A DNA stretch of 64,000 bases from Coprococcus sp. GTDB lineage: Bacteria; Bacillota; Clostridia; Lachnospirales; Lachnospiraceae. Shown piece by piece: positions 1 to 8,615 of this stretch. The DNA is taken from contig JAGBHU010000047.1 of NCBI GenBank assembly GCA_017935345.1, forward strand, positions 56,638-120,637, written 5' to 3'. The notes under the pieces were generated by a model. It was not told the origin of the DNA. It was given only the letters and a program-made list of their open reading frames with translations, and did not search any database. Each line of letters begins with the position of its first letter. Position 1 is the stretch's first letter. Position numbers and translations under genes: made by a program.

Positions 1-2
1 AT

Positions 3-797
3 TATAGTATTGGCTTTGTTATGTGGCTTACGGGAAAGGATTATGCTGTTATCGGTGACAAATTGCAGGAAGCATATCGCAGCCTTATCAGGAGTGTTAC
101 CGGTGAAGAGGACAGTATCAATTTGTTTGTGGATGACAGACGAGGCGCTATGCGTATCGGTGATTTCTATAGTAATATACTTGGCTATGATATTGTGAAG
201 GACGGTATCGGAAGCAGGATGTGGCTTACTGTCACAGAGGATAAGCTGGCTACCGCTACCAACGGTGTAATCTTCAGAGATGACATGGGGAACTTTACAC
301 GGATAAGGGAGGCGCTTCTTGACTATTATCCTGAAAATATATGGCGGATTAAGCTTGCAGAACAGCTTTATCATTTTTCACAGAATGTCCAAAGCAATTA
401 TGCCAGAATGATGGCAAGGTGCGACTATGTTGCGGCAAATATTTGTGTGTCGCAGGGACTGAAAAGTGCCATGTCAATGATATATTTACTGAACAGGCAA
501 TATGCACCGTATTATAAATGGATGCGGCGCGGAATGGAGGATTTGACTATATTAAAAGAGTCAAAAGAGCTTCTCGACGAAATTGCCGTACTCGGTTGTC
601 AGAAGCAGGCTTGGGAAGGCAGAAGATATAATCCATATGAAATCAATCATGATGATGCCGTTGTTGTGATTTTTGAGAAGCTTGCAGTCTGCATTTTACA
701 GGAACTGAACAGACAGGAAATTGTGAAAGGAGATAATCCATTCCTTGACATATACAGTAAGGAGATATTTGCAGATTTGGCAAGAAATATGCAGTAA
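3..797 (+). CDS. DUF4037 family protein, 5' end outside the window
   Basis: The reading frame is already open at base 3 and runs to a TAA at 795-797, so the gene starts before the window; the first ATG (21) is probably internal. About 264 residues are visible. The text resembles the C-terminal part of DUF4037 proteins, which carry a nucleotidyltransferase-like fold in their N-terminal half (missing here). Near the start is the pattern GFVMWLTGKDYAVIG, followed by a mostly helical region rich in Tyr, Leu and Arg. No catalytic motif can be judged because the N-terminal part is absent. It is followed by a symmetrical terminator shared with the convergent DHH gene. Function is unknown; the family name is a recognition from sequence and not a tested hit. 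Confidence 0.6.
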   Translation, partial: YSIGFVMWLTGKDYAVIGDKLQEAYRSLIRSVTGEEDSINLFVDDRRGAMRIGDFYSNILGYDIVKDGIGSRMWLTVTEDKLATATNGVIFRDDMGNFTRIREALLDYYPENIWRIKLAEQLYHFSQNVQSNYARMMARCDYVAANICVSQGLKSAMSMIYLLNRQYAPYYKWMRRGMEDLTILKESKELLDEIAVLGCQKQAWEGRRYNPYEINHDDAVVVIFEKLAVCILQELNRQEIVKGDNPFLDIYSKEIFADLARNMQ

Positions 798-872
798 AAA
801 GTAAAGCATCATTCATCAGGCAGAGATAAAAGGTGTGATAACAAGACGCTGCGAATAGGAGCAATTAGAAAT

Positions 873-925
873 AAGGCGTATGAAAAAACGTTTTTAGAAA
901 CAAACGGGGAATTTTCATACGCCTT
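873..925. terminator. Bidirectional terminator between converging genes
   Basis: A perfect 14-base inverted repeat (AAGGCGTATGAAAA at 873-886 and its complement at 912-925) has A-rich flanks on one side and T-rich flanks on the other. It lies between the plus-strand gene ending at 797 and the minus-strand gene ending at 986, so it can end both transcripts. Confidence 0.75.
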
Positions 926-985
926 TATTATGTATCAGATATCGGTTCCTGCTTCGTTGCCCTGGCTGTAAGCTGTTCGGATATC

Positions 986-1906
986 TTAGGCATTTGCCAT
1001 GGCTGTAAGCTCTTCAAGCATCTTAGGAAGCTCTGTGTCCATATTCTCGTCTGAGAACTGGCAGGTTCCCACCTTCTTGTGGCCACCGCCGCCGTACTTT
1101 AACATAAGGCTTCCTACATCAATTGTACAGCTGCGGTTTAATATGCTGTAGCCGACAGCGGCAGAACAGCCTGCTCCGCCTTTTCCACTTACTATCCAAG
1201 CAGAAATGTTCTGTTCAGGATACATACTGTATATCATAAAACGGTTTCCTGTATAGATAGGCTCTACACCACGAAGGTCGCTTACAATCAGATTGCCGTT
1301 TACGGTTGTATGGGCAAGTACCATTTCTTTGAATTTGGCTGTCTGCTCATTATAAAGCTCGATTCGCTCCTGAATGTCAGGCATGGCAAGAATTTCCTCC
1401 GTAGTCATTACACGACAGGCATCAATCAGCTTCTCCATCAGTTGATAGTTGGAGATTGTGAAGTTTCTGAAACGTCCAAGTCCTGTACGTGGGTCCATCA
1501 GAAATCCGATTAATATCCAGCCCTGTGGATTTTGAATTTCATCTATTGTAAGATTACCGGAATCCACCTTATCGACTGCATCCATCATGTCATCATATTG
1601 TGGGAATTTTTCTTTACCGCCGTAATATTCATAAATAATTCTTGCACATGATGGTGTGAGACGGCTTTCGCCTTTATATTTTCCCTCAAGCTGAAGTCGC
1701 TCATGCTCACTGGAATGGTGGTCAAACCAAAGGCCACAACCCTCTACAAATGGCACATTTGCCAGACAGTCATTTTCATTTACTTCTACCAGACCATCCT
1801 GAAGGTCCTTTGGATGTGCAAATTTCCAACAGTCAATAACGCCTGCTGCCTTCAGTAACGCACCACATGCCAGACCGTCAAAATCGGAACGTGTAATAAG
1901 TCTCAT
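986..1906 (-). CDS. DHH family phosphoesterase
   Basis: A 306-residue protein of the DHH/DHHA1 superfamily, which includes exopolyphosphatases, RecJ and c-di-AMP/nanoRNA phosphodiesterases. Metal-binding motifs are visible: SDFDGLA (Asp8, Asp10), the DHH signature in WFDHHSS near residue 62, DKVDSG near residue 113, and a C-terminal GGGGHKKVGTCQ that fits the substrate-binding DHHA1-like lobe. No signal peptide, so it acts in the cytoplasm on a phosphodiester or polyphosphate. Start ATG at 1906 follows a purine-rich GGAGGT box. It is a single gene converging on its neighbour. Exact substrate cannot be told; an exopolyphosphatase-like role would suit the polyphosphate enzyme at 36.4 kb, but that is inference. 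Confidence 0.85.
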   Translation of the reverse strand: MRLITRSDFDGLACGALLKAAGVIDCWKFAHPKDLQDGLVEVNENDCLANVPFVEGCGLWFDHHSSEHERLQLEGKYKGESRLTPSCARIIYEYYGGKEKFPQYDDMMDAVDKVDSGNLTIDEIQNPQGWILIGFLMDPRTGLGRFRNFTISNYQLMEKLIDACRVMTTEEILAMPDIQERIELYNEQTAKFKEMVLAHTTVNGNLIVSDLRGVEPIYTGNRFMIYSMYPEQNISAWIVSGKGGAGCSAAVGYSILNRSCTIDVGSLMLKYGGGGHKKVGTCQFSDENMDTELPKMLEELTAMANA

Positions 1907-1986
1907 ATTGATACCTCCAATACAATATTTTTACTTTCAATGATTTAACCCTATTATAATCCATATCGCTGTCCTAATGCAACAAG

Positions 1987-2079
1987 CATAATGTAAATTG
2001 TAAACGGGCACATAATGTAAATTGTAAACAGGCAGTCAAAATAATGGAAGAACACGGCAGTTAATATGATGGAAGAACA
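1987..2079. repeat. Two short tandem repeat pairs
   Basis: Two adjacent 24-bp copies (1987-2010 and 2011-2034) differ at one base. They are followed by a second pair sharing ATGGAAGAACA at 2044-2054 and 2069-2079. They fill the gap between a divergent gene pair. They could be terminal repeats left by an insertion sequence, operator sites, or simple slippage products; nothing in the sequence decides this. Confidence 0.6.
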
Positions 2080-2166
2080 ATGACTTGTAACAAAACATAC
2101 TTAGTGTTATGATGAGAAACGGTAAAAGGTCTAAGCAAGAATTTGGAAATATAAGGAGAACAGAAC

Positions 2167-2700
2167 ATGGCAAAAAAGGATAATCAAAACGGAGTATATA
2201 AAAGACCACAGAGAGGTTGGAGTCCTGCTACGAACAGAATCGTCGGAATCGTATTTCTTGTATTTGTCATGATCTGCTTTGTCATTCGCGGCTTCGTAGG
2301 CGGCAAAGCTGATAACAATAAGAATGGCGATGGCAAATCGCAGGTTACAAGCAGCGAAGAAAATACGACCGATATGGAGAAAACTGACGAAGCAAATAAT
2401 GTAACTGACAAGACTTCAAAAGCTGACGGAAAATACTATACTTTCAGAAATGAATCAACACTGGAGAGCCATTACGAAAAGCATGGCTCGGAATTTGATT
2501 ATCATAATGCAAATGAATATCAGGATGGTGCAAATGATGTAATCAACAATCCTGCTTCTCTTCACAAGACGGAGGCAGAGGACGGTGACGATGTGTATTA
2601 TCTTGAAAGTACAAATGAATTTGTAATAGTTTCTACGGATGGGTATATAAGAACCTACTTTAAACCTTCAGACGGTAAAGCTTATTATGACAGACAGTAG
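2167..2700 (+). CDS. Membrane-anchored protein with BECR-like RNase toxin tail
   Basis: A 177-residue protein with three visible parts: a short basic cytoplasmic start, one transmembrane helix (about residues 24-42), a hydrophilic Asn/Asp/Glu/Lys linker (43-88), and a compact C-terminal domain (89-177). The domain has the pattern HYEKHGSEF, then a Tyr-rich helix, then YYLESTNEF and GYIRTYFKP. This arrangement resembles the C-terminal toxin domains of the barnase/EndoU/colicin E5-D/RelE (BECR) fold found in contact-dependent and polymorphic toxins. Start ATG 2167 has AAGGAGA nine bases upstream. No immunity gene is obvious next to it. The topology would put the domain outside the cell. Toxin kinship is inferred from sequence feel only; it may be a domesticated or inactive relative. 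Confidence 0.5.
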   Translation: MAKKDNQNGVYKRPQRGWSPATNRIVGIVFLVFVMICFVIRGFVGGKADNNKNGDGKSQVTSSEENTTDMEKTDEANNVTDKTSKADGKYYTFRNESTLESHYEKHGSEFDYHNANEYQDGANDVINNPASLHKTEAEDGDDVYYLESTNEFVIVSTDGYIRTYFKPSDGKAYYDRQ

Positions 2701-2714
2701 TATCGTAAAATAAG

Positions 2715-2763
2715 AAAAGCCTGTTATCATATAATTGCGATTTGTATGATAACAGGTTTTTTT
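2715..2763 (+). terminator. Rho-independent terminator
   Basis: Inverted repeat CCTGTTATCATA (2720-2731) with TATGATAACAGG (2745-2756), followed by a run of seven T. It ends the gene at 2700 and is A-rich on the other side, so it may also serve the converging SulP gene. Confidence 0.85.
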
Positions 2764-2828
2764 CGTGAATTTCAATTCCAAGAGTTATTGGTATGTATCA
2801 ATAACAGGTAAATCGTATTGTATATCAT

Positions 2829-4475
2829 CTATTTTATTAATGTCTCAGCATAATTTAAAGCTGCCACAATATCAGGCTGGAAGCAGTCTGCCCCAAGCTT
2901 GTCGTAAAGGCCGTCCTTTTTCATAACCTTCATTGGCTGTTCATTTACATGTGAGAATACGAGCTGAATACCCTTCTTCTCAAAACGGTCAGCCATATCA
3001 TGGAGTGAATGCATGGCACTTGCATCAATGGCAGGAACAGCACGCATTCGAATAACGATAACCTTTGTATACTTCTTTGAATTGATATCAGCCAAACGGT
3101 CAGATGCAGCGAAGAACATAGGACCGTTTATTTCAAATACACGTATTTCCTTTGGAATGGACAGAAGCTTTTCTGCTTCGCCGTCTGTGATATCAGGCTC
3201 TTCTATATATTTCCAGGCTTTTATTTCACTGGTGTCAGACATACGCTTCATAAAGAGCAGTGCGGATACTACAATACCGACCTCAATCGCAACCACCAAA
3301 TCAAATATTACAGTCAGGAAAAAGGTTCCAAGTAATACAATGATATCGCTTTTCGGAGACGTTTTAATCAGTCTGAAAAATGTAGACCAATTACACATAT
3401 TCCATGCCACAATCATCAGTACGGCGGCCAGTGTTGTCATAGGTATCAGTGCCGCGTATGGCATCAGTAAAAGCAAAATAACAAGAAGAGTCATGCTGTG
3501 AACCATTCCGGCGATAGGGGTACGCCCTCCGTTTTTGACATTGGTAGCTGTTCTGGCGATAGCGCCTGTTGCAGGAATGCCACCGAAGAGTCCGGAGAAA
3601 ATATTTCCCAGTCCCTGACCGATGAGCTCTGCATTGGAATTGTGTTTGTCACCGATCATACCGTCAGATACAACGGCTGAGAGGAGAGACTCAATTCCTG
3701 CAAGAAGTGCGATTGTAAATGCCGGAGATATCAGGCTTTTAATCATGGCAAAGCTGACGTTTGGCAAATGTGGTAAAGGCAGCTTGGATGAAAGCTCACC
3801 ATATACACTGCCGATGGTATTGACAGGCAGGTCTGCCAGCTTCACTAAAAGCGTCGTAACGATAATAGCCACAAGCGATGCAGGTATTTTATCCGTAATT
3901 TTCGGAAATACAATCAGTATTGCGATAGCAAGCAAACCGACTAATAAAGTGGTTAAATGGGTTGTGTTGATGTTTTTGGCAAAAGCAATAACCTTGTCAA
4001 TAAATTCGGAAGGTACGCTGTCCATCTCTAATCCGAGGAAATCCTTAATCTGACCTACAAGAAGGCTCACACCGATACCACATGTAAATCCTGTTGTAAT
4101 CGTATAAGGAATATATTTAATCAACGTACCAAAATGACATATTCCCATTATAATAAGAAATACACCCGCCATAATGGTGGCAGCAATCAATCCGTCAATG
4201 CCGTTTGTCTGGACAATTCCATAAATAATCGTAACAAATGCTGCCGTAGGGCCACCTATTTGTACACGACTGCCGCCGGCAAATGAAATAAAAAATCCGG
4301 CTATAATTGCGGTATAAAGACCACATTCCGGTGCAACACCTGATGCAATAGCCAATGCGATAGATAATGGTAGTGCAACGATTGCGACAATGATACCGGA
4401 TATAATATCCTTAACAAGCTGTCCTCCCGTGTATCCCTTCATCACTTGAAAGAGTTTTGGTTTGAGTGTATTCAT
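2829..4475 (-). CDS. SulP-family anion transporter with STAS domain
   Basis: A 548-residue membrane protein of the SulP/SLC26 family. Residues about 20-410 are a chain of hydrophobic helices including the family's N-terminal pattern (VALPLSIALAIASGVAPECG, then QIGGPTAAF). Residues about 430-548 form a cytoplasmic STAS domain with PAIDASAMHSLHDMAD in the loop that is phosphorylated in the related anti-sigma antagonists. Family members import sulfate, bicarbonate or other anions by proton or sodium coupling; the substrate is not readable here. Single gene on the minus strand, start ATG 4475 with a GAGGAGAA box. Length is normal for bacterial SulP. Confidence 0.92.
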   Translation of the reverse strand: MNTLKPKLFQVMKGYTGGQLVKDIISGIIVAIVALPLSIALAIASGVAPECGLYTAIIAGFFISFAGGSRVQIGGPTAAFVTIIYGIVQTNGIDGLIAATIMAGVFLIIMGICHFGTLIKYIPYTITTGFTCGIGVSLLVGQIKDFLGLEMDSVPSEFIDKVIAFAKNINTTHLTTLLVGLLAIAILIVFPKITDKIPASLVAIIVTTLLVKLADLPVNTIGSVYGELSSKLPLPHLPNVSFAMIKSLISPAFTIALLAGIESLLSAVVSDGMIGDKHNSNAELIGQGLGNIFSGLFGGIPATGAIARTATNVKNGGRTPIAGMVHSMTLLVILLLLMPYAALIPMTTLAAVLMIVAWNMCNWSTFFRLIKTSPKSDIIVLLGTFFLTVIFDLVVAIEVGIVVSALLFMKRMSDTSEIKAWKYIEEPDITDGEAEKLLSIPKEIRVFEINGPMFFAASDRLADINSKKYTKVIVIRMRAVPAIDASAMHSLHDMADRFEKKGIQLVFSHVNEQPMKVMKKDGLYDKLGADCFQPDIVAALNYAETLIK

Positions 4476-4596
4476 TTTTTATGTTCTCCTCATTTGTAAT
4501 ATCAGTAACAAATGTGGATTGTAGCACTTCCGGCAGGCTTTTTCAAGAGGGAAAAAGCAAATGTGTTCAGGTTCTGTCGTAAATCATATTTTGGTT

Positions 4597-4643
4597 ACAA
4601 AATGTAAAATATATTTGACAAAATGTAATATTAGATTTATACT
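4597..4643 (+). promoter_or_regulatory. Strong sigma-A promoter with flanking repeat
   Basis: TTGACA at 4615-4620 and TATACT at 4638-4643 are separated by 17 bases. The sequence ACAAAATGTAA occurs twice, at 4597 and 4618, flanking and overlapping the -35 box at a distance of two helical turns. The repeat could be an operator for the XRE regulator encoded in the downstream operon; that part is inference. Confidence 0.6.
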
Positions 4644-4687
4644 GTAGAAAGTATAAGCGGACATCAATGAAAAAAGGGAGGATTTCT

Positions 4688-5227
4688 ATGAATTTATCTT
4701 ATGTGTTGGGGATTGTCGCAGGCATTGCACTGGTTTTAATTATATTTATTATTTTAAGCAAAAAGACAGATGCAATTCCTGTATTTGGGACTGCTTGTCA
4801 GTATGATGAAAGACAGTTGCAGGCGAGAGGAAGGGCGTATAAGGCAGCGTATTTTACTTTGATGATATGCGTTTTTGCCGAAGCCTTTGCAGACATGTTT
4901 TTAGAGAGGAAGCTCTTTACAAGTTTGGGAGGACTGGGACTTGCCATATTTGTTTCGATAGGTGTATTTGCGGTTACATGCATTATAAAGGATGCATATA
5001 TGGGATTATATGAGAAGATAAGGGGAACACTGATTACGTTCTTTATAATAGCACTTTTAAATTTATGGTGTGTTGTTTTGGCTGTTGTAAAGAAGGATAA
5101 GTTGATAGAAAACGGCGAATTTTCATATGTAATCATTAATATAGGAATCGTAATTTTATATATTGTAATTATGGCAGCATTGCTCATAAAGCTGAGACTG
5201 GATAAGAAGGCAGAGGCAGGAGAGTAG
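4688..5227 (+). CDS. Small multi-pass membrane protein, partner of XRE regulator
   Basis: A 179-residue integral membrane protein with about five hydrophobic segments (near residues 5-22, 50-70, 76-95, 110-128, 140-165) and a short hydrophilic stretch with CQYDERQLQARGRA after the first helix. The ATG at 4688 is preferred over one 21 bases upstream because GGGAGG lies seven bases before it, inside the longer frame. Five bases separate it from the downstream XRE regulator, so the two form an operon behind a clear promoter. Such membrane-protein/small-XRE pairs are common in clostridia but their role is generally unknown; no function is assigned. Confidence 0.75.
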   Translation: MNLSYVLGIVAGIALVLIIFIILSKKTDAIPVFGTACQYDERQLQARGRAYKAAYFTLMICVFAEAFADMFLERKLFTSLGGLGLAIFVSIGVFAVTCIIKDAYMGLYEKIRGTLITFFIIALLNLWCVVLAVVKKDKLIENGEFSYVIINIGIVILYIVIMAALLIKLRLDKKAEAGE

Positions 5228-5232
5228 ATTTT

Positions 5233-5430
5233 ATGAAGAATTTGAAATTAAAGTCTGCACGGGCAGCGAAGGATATGTCACAGCAGGCACTTGCAGAAGC
5301 GGTAGGAGTGTCCAGGCAGACGATTAATGCAATAGAAAAAGGGGATTACAATCCTACAATCAGGCTGTGCATTGATATTTGCAGGGCACTTGATAAAACA
5401 TTGGATGAATTATTTTGGCAGGATGGATAA
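5233..5430 (+). CDS. Small XRE/Cro-type DNA-binding regulator
   Basis: A 65-residue protein that is almost entirely one helix-turn-helix domain: KSARAAKDMSQQALAEAVGV followed by SRQTINAIEKGDYNPT, the classical recognition-helix text of this class, and LDKTLDELFW at the end. It matches the short YozG/YvaO-like regulators. It lies five bases behind the membrane protein gene and shares its promoter. The likely job is to control its own operon, perhaps with the membrane protein modulating it. The 3' end carries a 21-bp tandem duplication that includes the stop codon. Confidence 0.9.
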   Translation: MKNLKLKSARAAKDMSQQALAEAVGVSRQTINAIEKGDYNPTIRLCIDICRALDKTLDELFWQDG

Positions 5431-5460
5431 AGCTAAAAACAGGATGGATAAACCTAAAAA
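5419..5460 (+). repeat. 21-bp tandem duplication over the XRE stop codon
   Basis: CAGGATGGATAAA... at 5419-5439 is repeated at 5440-5460 with one change. The first copy holds the last codons and the TAA of the regulator; the second is untranslated. It appears to be a recent slippage duplication. Confidence 0.7.
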
Positions 5461-5502
5461 ATGGTTATCATGACTGATAAATAATAAAAAGGGGATCAAT
5501 GA

Positions 5503-7437
5503 ATGAAAAATTTATTTCGAGTAACGGCTACCACGCCAAAGGTTCATATCGGGAATGTGACAGGAAATGTAAATGAGATAGCAGGGATTTATCGGGAATA
5601 TTGTGATAAGACGGATGTTATCGTAACACCGGAGCTGTCACTTACAGGCTATACCTGTGCAGATTTATTTACAAACAGGCATCTTATAGGTAATGCCATG
5701 GACGGACTGATGCAAATAGCTGAAATGACAGCAGGCAGCAAAGCAGGATATGCGGCAATTGTTGTGGGACTTCCATTTGAGGTGGATGGAGAGCTGTTTA
5801 ACTGTGCGGCATTTGTACAAAACGGAAAAGTGGCAGCGATTGTGCCGAAAACGTATTTGCCGAATTATGGCGAATTCTATGAAAAGCGGTGGTTCAGTGC
5901 GGGGAAACGTGAAGCAAGAGCTGTGAAGCTTCCGAATGGCAGTCATACCATGTTTGGAAATAATATCGTTATAAAGCTTGGAAGAAATGACGCGTATGTA
6001 AAGCTTGGTATAGAAATATGTGAGGACGCATGGACACCTGTTTCACCGGGCAGACTGTTGGCATTAAACGGAGCTGAAATGATCCTGAATTTGTCCGCTT
6101 CCAATGAGGTCATTGGAAAGGAACAGTTTAGAAGAAATCTGATAGGCGGTATTTCCTCAAGCTGTATCTGCGGTTATGTATATGCATCAGCGGGAAGATA
6201 TGAGTCTACCTCCGACCTTGTATTTTCAGGTCATAACCTCATGTATGAAAACGGCAAGCTGCTTGGGGAAGTGAAGCCATTTGACGAGGGGATCATAACA
6301 AGGGATTTTAATCTGACGAAAATCCGCCATGACAGACTGGCAAATAAATCCTATGCGGATTGTAAAAAGAATGATACCAATATGGAATATATCTGTATTG
6401 AGTGTGATAATCCGCTGATGGAGAAAAAGGATATTCTGGCAAAAGTTTCGATGACACCGTTTGTCCCGTCAAGTAATGTGCTTTCCAGATGTCTTTCCAT
6501 ATTTCATATGCAGGTGGCAGGCTTGCAGCGGAGAATAGAGGCAACAAAATGTAAATGTGTGGTGGTCGGTGTATCGGGCGGACTGGATTCTACGCTGGCA
6601 CTTCTTGTCGCTGCACAGGCTGTTAAAAATATCGGACTTTCTTCCAAAACCGTAATCGGAATAACCATGCCGGGGTTTGGAACGACCAGCAGAACAAAAA
6701 ATAATTCGACCTCATTGATGGAGCTGCTTGGCTGTGATATGAGGGAGATTGGTATCGTGGATTCGGTTTTGCAGCATTTTTCGGATATCGGTCACGACAA
6801 AGACATAAAGGATATCACATATGAGAACTGTCAGGCACGGGAGCGGACACAGATTTTGATGGATGTGGCAAATAAGGAAGGCGGTTTTGTCGTCGGAACA
6901 GGTGATTTGTCTGAGCTGGCACTTGGCTGGTGTACTTATAACGGCGACCACATGAGTATGTATGCAGTCAATACAAGTATACCAAAGACGCTTGTCCGTA
7001 CACTTGTAGATGAAATCGGTCATCATATGGAAAATAACGGATTTTCAGGAATAGCACCTGTGATAGAGGATATCATTGATACGCCTGTCAGTCCTGAGCT
7101 GCTTCCGCCGAATGAAGACGGAACGATAGCCCAAAAGACAGAGGATACGGTGGGTTCCTATATTCTGCACGACTTTTTCCTATATTATACGCTCCGTTAT
7201 GGCATGTCACCGGAAGAGGTGTATGAGTTGTGCAGGGAGGCTGTAAGACAAAGTGAAGAATATCATTTTGCTGATAAAGAAATTGCAAAATGGCAGAAGG
7301 TTTTTTATTCCCGCTTCTTCAGACAGCAGTTCAAGCGAAACTGTATGCCTGACGGTGTAAAGGTGGGTACTGTTTCTGTCAGCCCAAGAGGGGATTTAAG
7401 ACTTCCGTCAGAAATTGAATTTGATGAATTTGTATGA
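5503..7437 (+). CDS. nadE: Glutamine-dependent NAD(+) synthetase
   Basis: A 644-residue two-domain enzyme that makes NAD from nicotinate adenine dinucleotide, ATP and glutamine, the last step of NAD synthesis. Residues 1-290 are a nitrilase-type glutaminase with the catalytic triad visible as Glu44 (TPELSLTGY), Lys116 (VPKTYLP) and Cys173 (GIEICEDAW). Residues about 325-644 are the synthetase with the PP-loop SGGLDS (358-363) and GTGDLSELALGW. Length matches the long bacterial form. Start ATG 5503 has AAAAAGGGG 9-14 bases upstream. It stands alone between an XRE operon and an ABC exporter. Confidence 0.97.
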   Translation: MKNLFRVTATTPKVHIGNVTGNVNEIAGIYREYCDKTDVIVTPELSLTGYTCADLFTNRHLIGNAMDGLMQIAEMTAGSKAGYAAIVVGLPFEVDGELFNCAAFVQNGKVAAIVPKTYLPNYGEFYEKRWFSAGKREARAVKLPNGSHTMFGNNIVIKLGRNDAYVKLGIEICEDAWTPVSPGRLLALNGAEMILNLSASNEVIGKEQFRRNLIGGISSSCICGYVYASAGRYESTSDLVFSGHNLMYENGKLLGEVKPFDEGIITRDFNLTKIRHDRLANKSYADCKKNDTNMEYICIECDNPLMEKKDILAKVSMTPFVPSSNVLSRCLSIFHMQVAGLQRRIEATKCKCVVVGVSGGLDSTLALLVAAQAVKNIGLSSKTVIGITMPGFGTTSRTKNNSTSLMELLGCDMREIGIVDSVLQHFSDIGHDKDIKDITYENCQARERTQILMDVANKEGGFVVGTGDLSELALGWCTYNGDHMSMYAVNTSIPKTLVRTLVDEIGHHMENNGFSGIAPVIEDIIDTPVSPELLPPNEDGTIAQKTEDTVGSYILHDFFLYYTLRYGMSPEEVYELCREAVRQSEEYHFADKEIAKWQKVFYSRFFRQQFKRNCMPDGVKVGTVSVSPRGDLRLPSEIEFDEFV

Positions 7438-7643
7438 GAACAGATACCTGTGACTTTCGTGATGTGTGCCTTGGGCAAGCAAAAGAAATGAGTTCCGCTC
7501 ACATCGCATAAGGGATAAAAAAGCAATTCTTAATAATAGATAATAATATAAAAAATGTATATTATTTTGTGATATTATAGTTTATACTGTATCAGGTAAT
7601 TTAATATTGCGGATACATGTAGTTTATGAGAGGAGAGAGATAC

Positions 7644-8615
7644 ATGAGGCTTGTGTTAAAGGACATAAAGAAAAGCTTTGACGGAAAAGAAATTCTGCAT
7701 GGTGTCAATTTTGAAGTGGCGGGTGGACGTGCACTCGGACTGCTTGGTCGAAACGGTGCAGGTAAAACTACAACAATCAGAATCATTATGGATGTATTCC
7801 ATGCTGATTCAGGAGAGGTGCTGATGGACGGAAAAAAATTTCAGTTCACCAGTGACCAGATAGGATATTTGCCTGAGGAAAGAGGTCTTTATCCAAAGCG
7901 TATCATTAAGGAACAGATGATTTATCTTGGAAGGCTTAGAGGTCTTACAAAGAAGCAGGCTGCTGATAATACTGTGAAATGGCTTGAGCGTTTGCAGGTT
8001 TCAGAATATGCAGACAGAAAGCTGGATACATTGTCAAAGGGTAACCAGCAGAAGGTACAGCTTGCGGCAACACTTGTAGCTGACCCTGATATCGTTATTT
8101 TAGATGAACCGTTCAGCGGACTTGACCCTGTAAACTCACAGATACTGAAGGATGTTATACGAGAGCTTATAGAGGAAGGCAAAATCGTTATTTTCTCAAG
8201 CCATCAGATGAGCTATGTTGAAGAGTTCTGTGAAGATATTGTCATTATCAATCATGGTGAGGTTGTACTTTCCGGTAATCTTGATGAGATAAAGGCTGAA
8301 TATGGCAAGGGAAGAAGAGTGATAGCCGCAACCAATTATGAAATTGATGAGCTAGAGAAGATACTGAAAGAAAATCTTTCAAAAAATATAAATGTAGTTG
8401 GCAAGAACAAGCATTACATAATTGTAGAGCTGTCAGAGGGTGCAGACCAGTGGCAGGTTCTTGATGACTTGAAGAAACTGAATATCGATATTAAGAATTT
8501 TGGTATGTATGAGCCATCCTTAAATGATATATTTGTTTCACGGGTTGGAGAGGAAGAAGAAGCTGAAAATGAACAGGCTTCATCTGAGCTTTCTGGAAAG
8601 GCAGGTGACAAATAA
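7644..8615 (+). CDS. ABC exporter ATP-binding subunit (NatA-like)
   Basis: A 323-residue ATPase of the ABC-2 exporter type. Walker A is GRNGAGKTT, the signature is LSKGNQQKVQ (the K variant found in NatA/YhaQ-type proteins), and Walker B is IVILDEPFSGLDP. About 100 residues after the ATPase core form the DUF4162-like tail seen in NatA/YhaQ proteins, ending in an acidic stretch. The ATG at 7644 is chosen because AGGAGAG lies seven bases upstream; an ATG 18 bases earlier has no site. The next gene's ATG overlaps the stop codon (TAATG), so the two are translationally coupled. Substrate unknown: NatAB exports sodium, relatives export lipids or antibiotics. Confidence 0.92.
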   Translation: MRLVLKDIKKSFDGKEILHGVNFEVAGGRALGLLGRNGAGKTTTIRIIMDVFHADSGEVLMDGKKFQFTSDQIGYLPEERGLYPKRIIKEQMIYLGRLRGLTKKQAADNTVKWLERLQVSEYADRKLDTLSKGNQQKVQLAATLVADPDIVILDEPFSGLDPVNSQILKDVIRELIEEGKIVIFSSHQMSYVEEFCEDIVIINHGEVVLSGNLDEIKAEYGKGRRVIAATNYEIDELEKILKENLSKNINVVGKNKHYIIVELSEGADQWQVLDDLKKLNIDIKNFGMYEPSLNDIFVSRVGEEEEAENEQASSELSGKAGDK

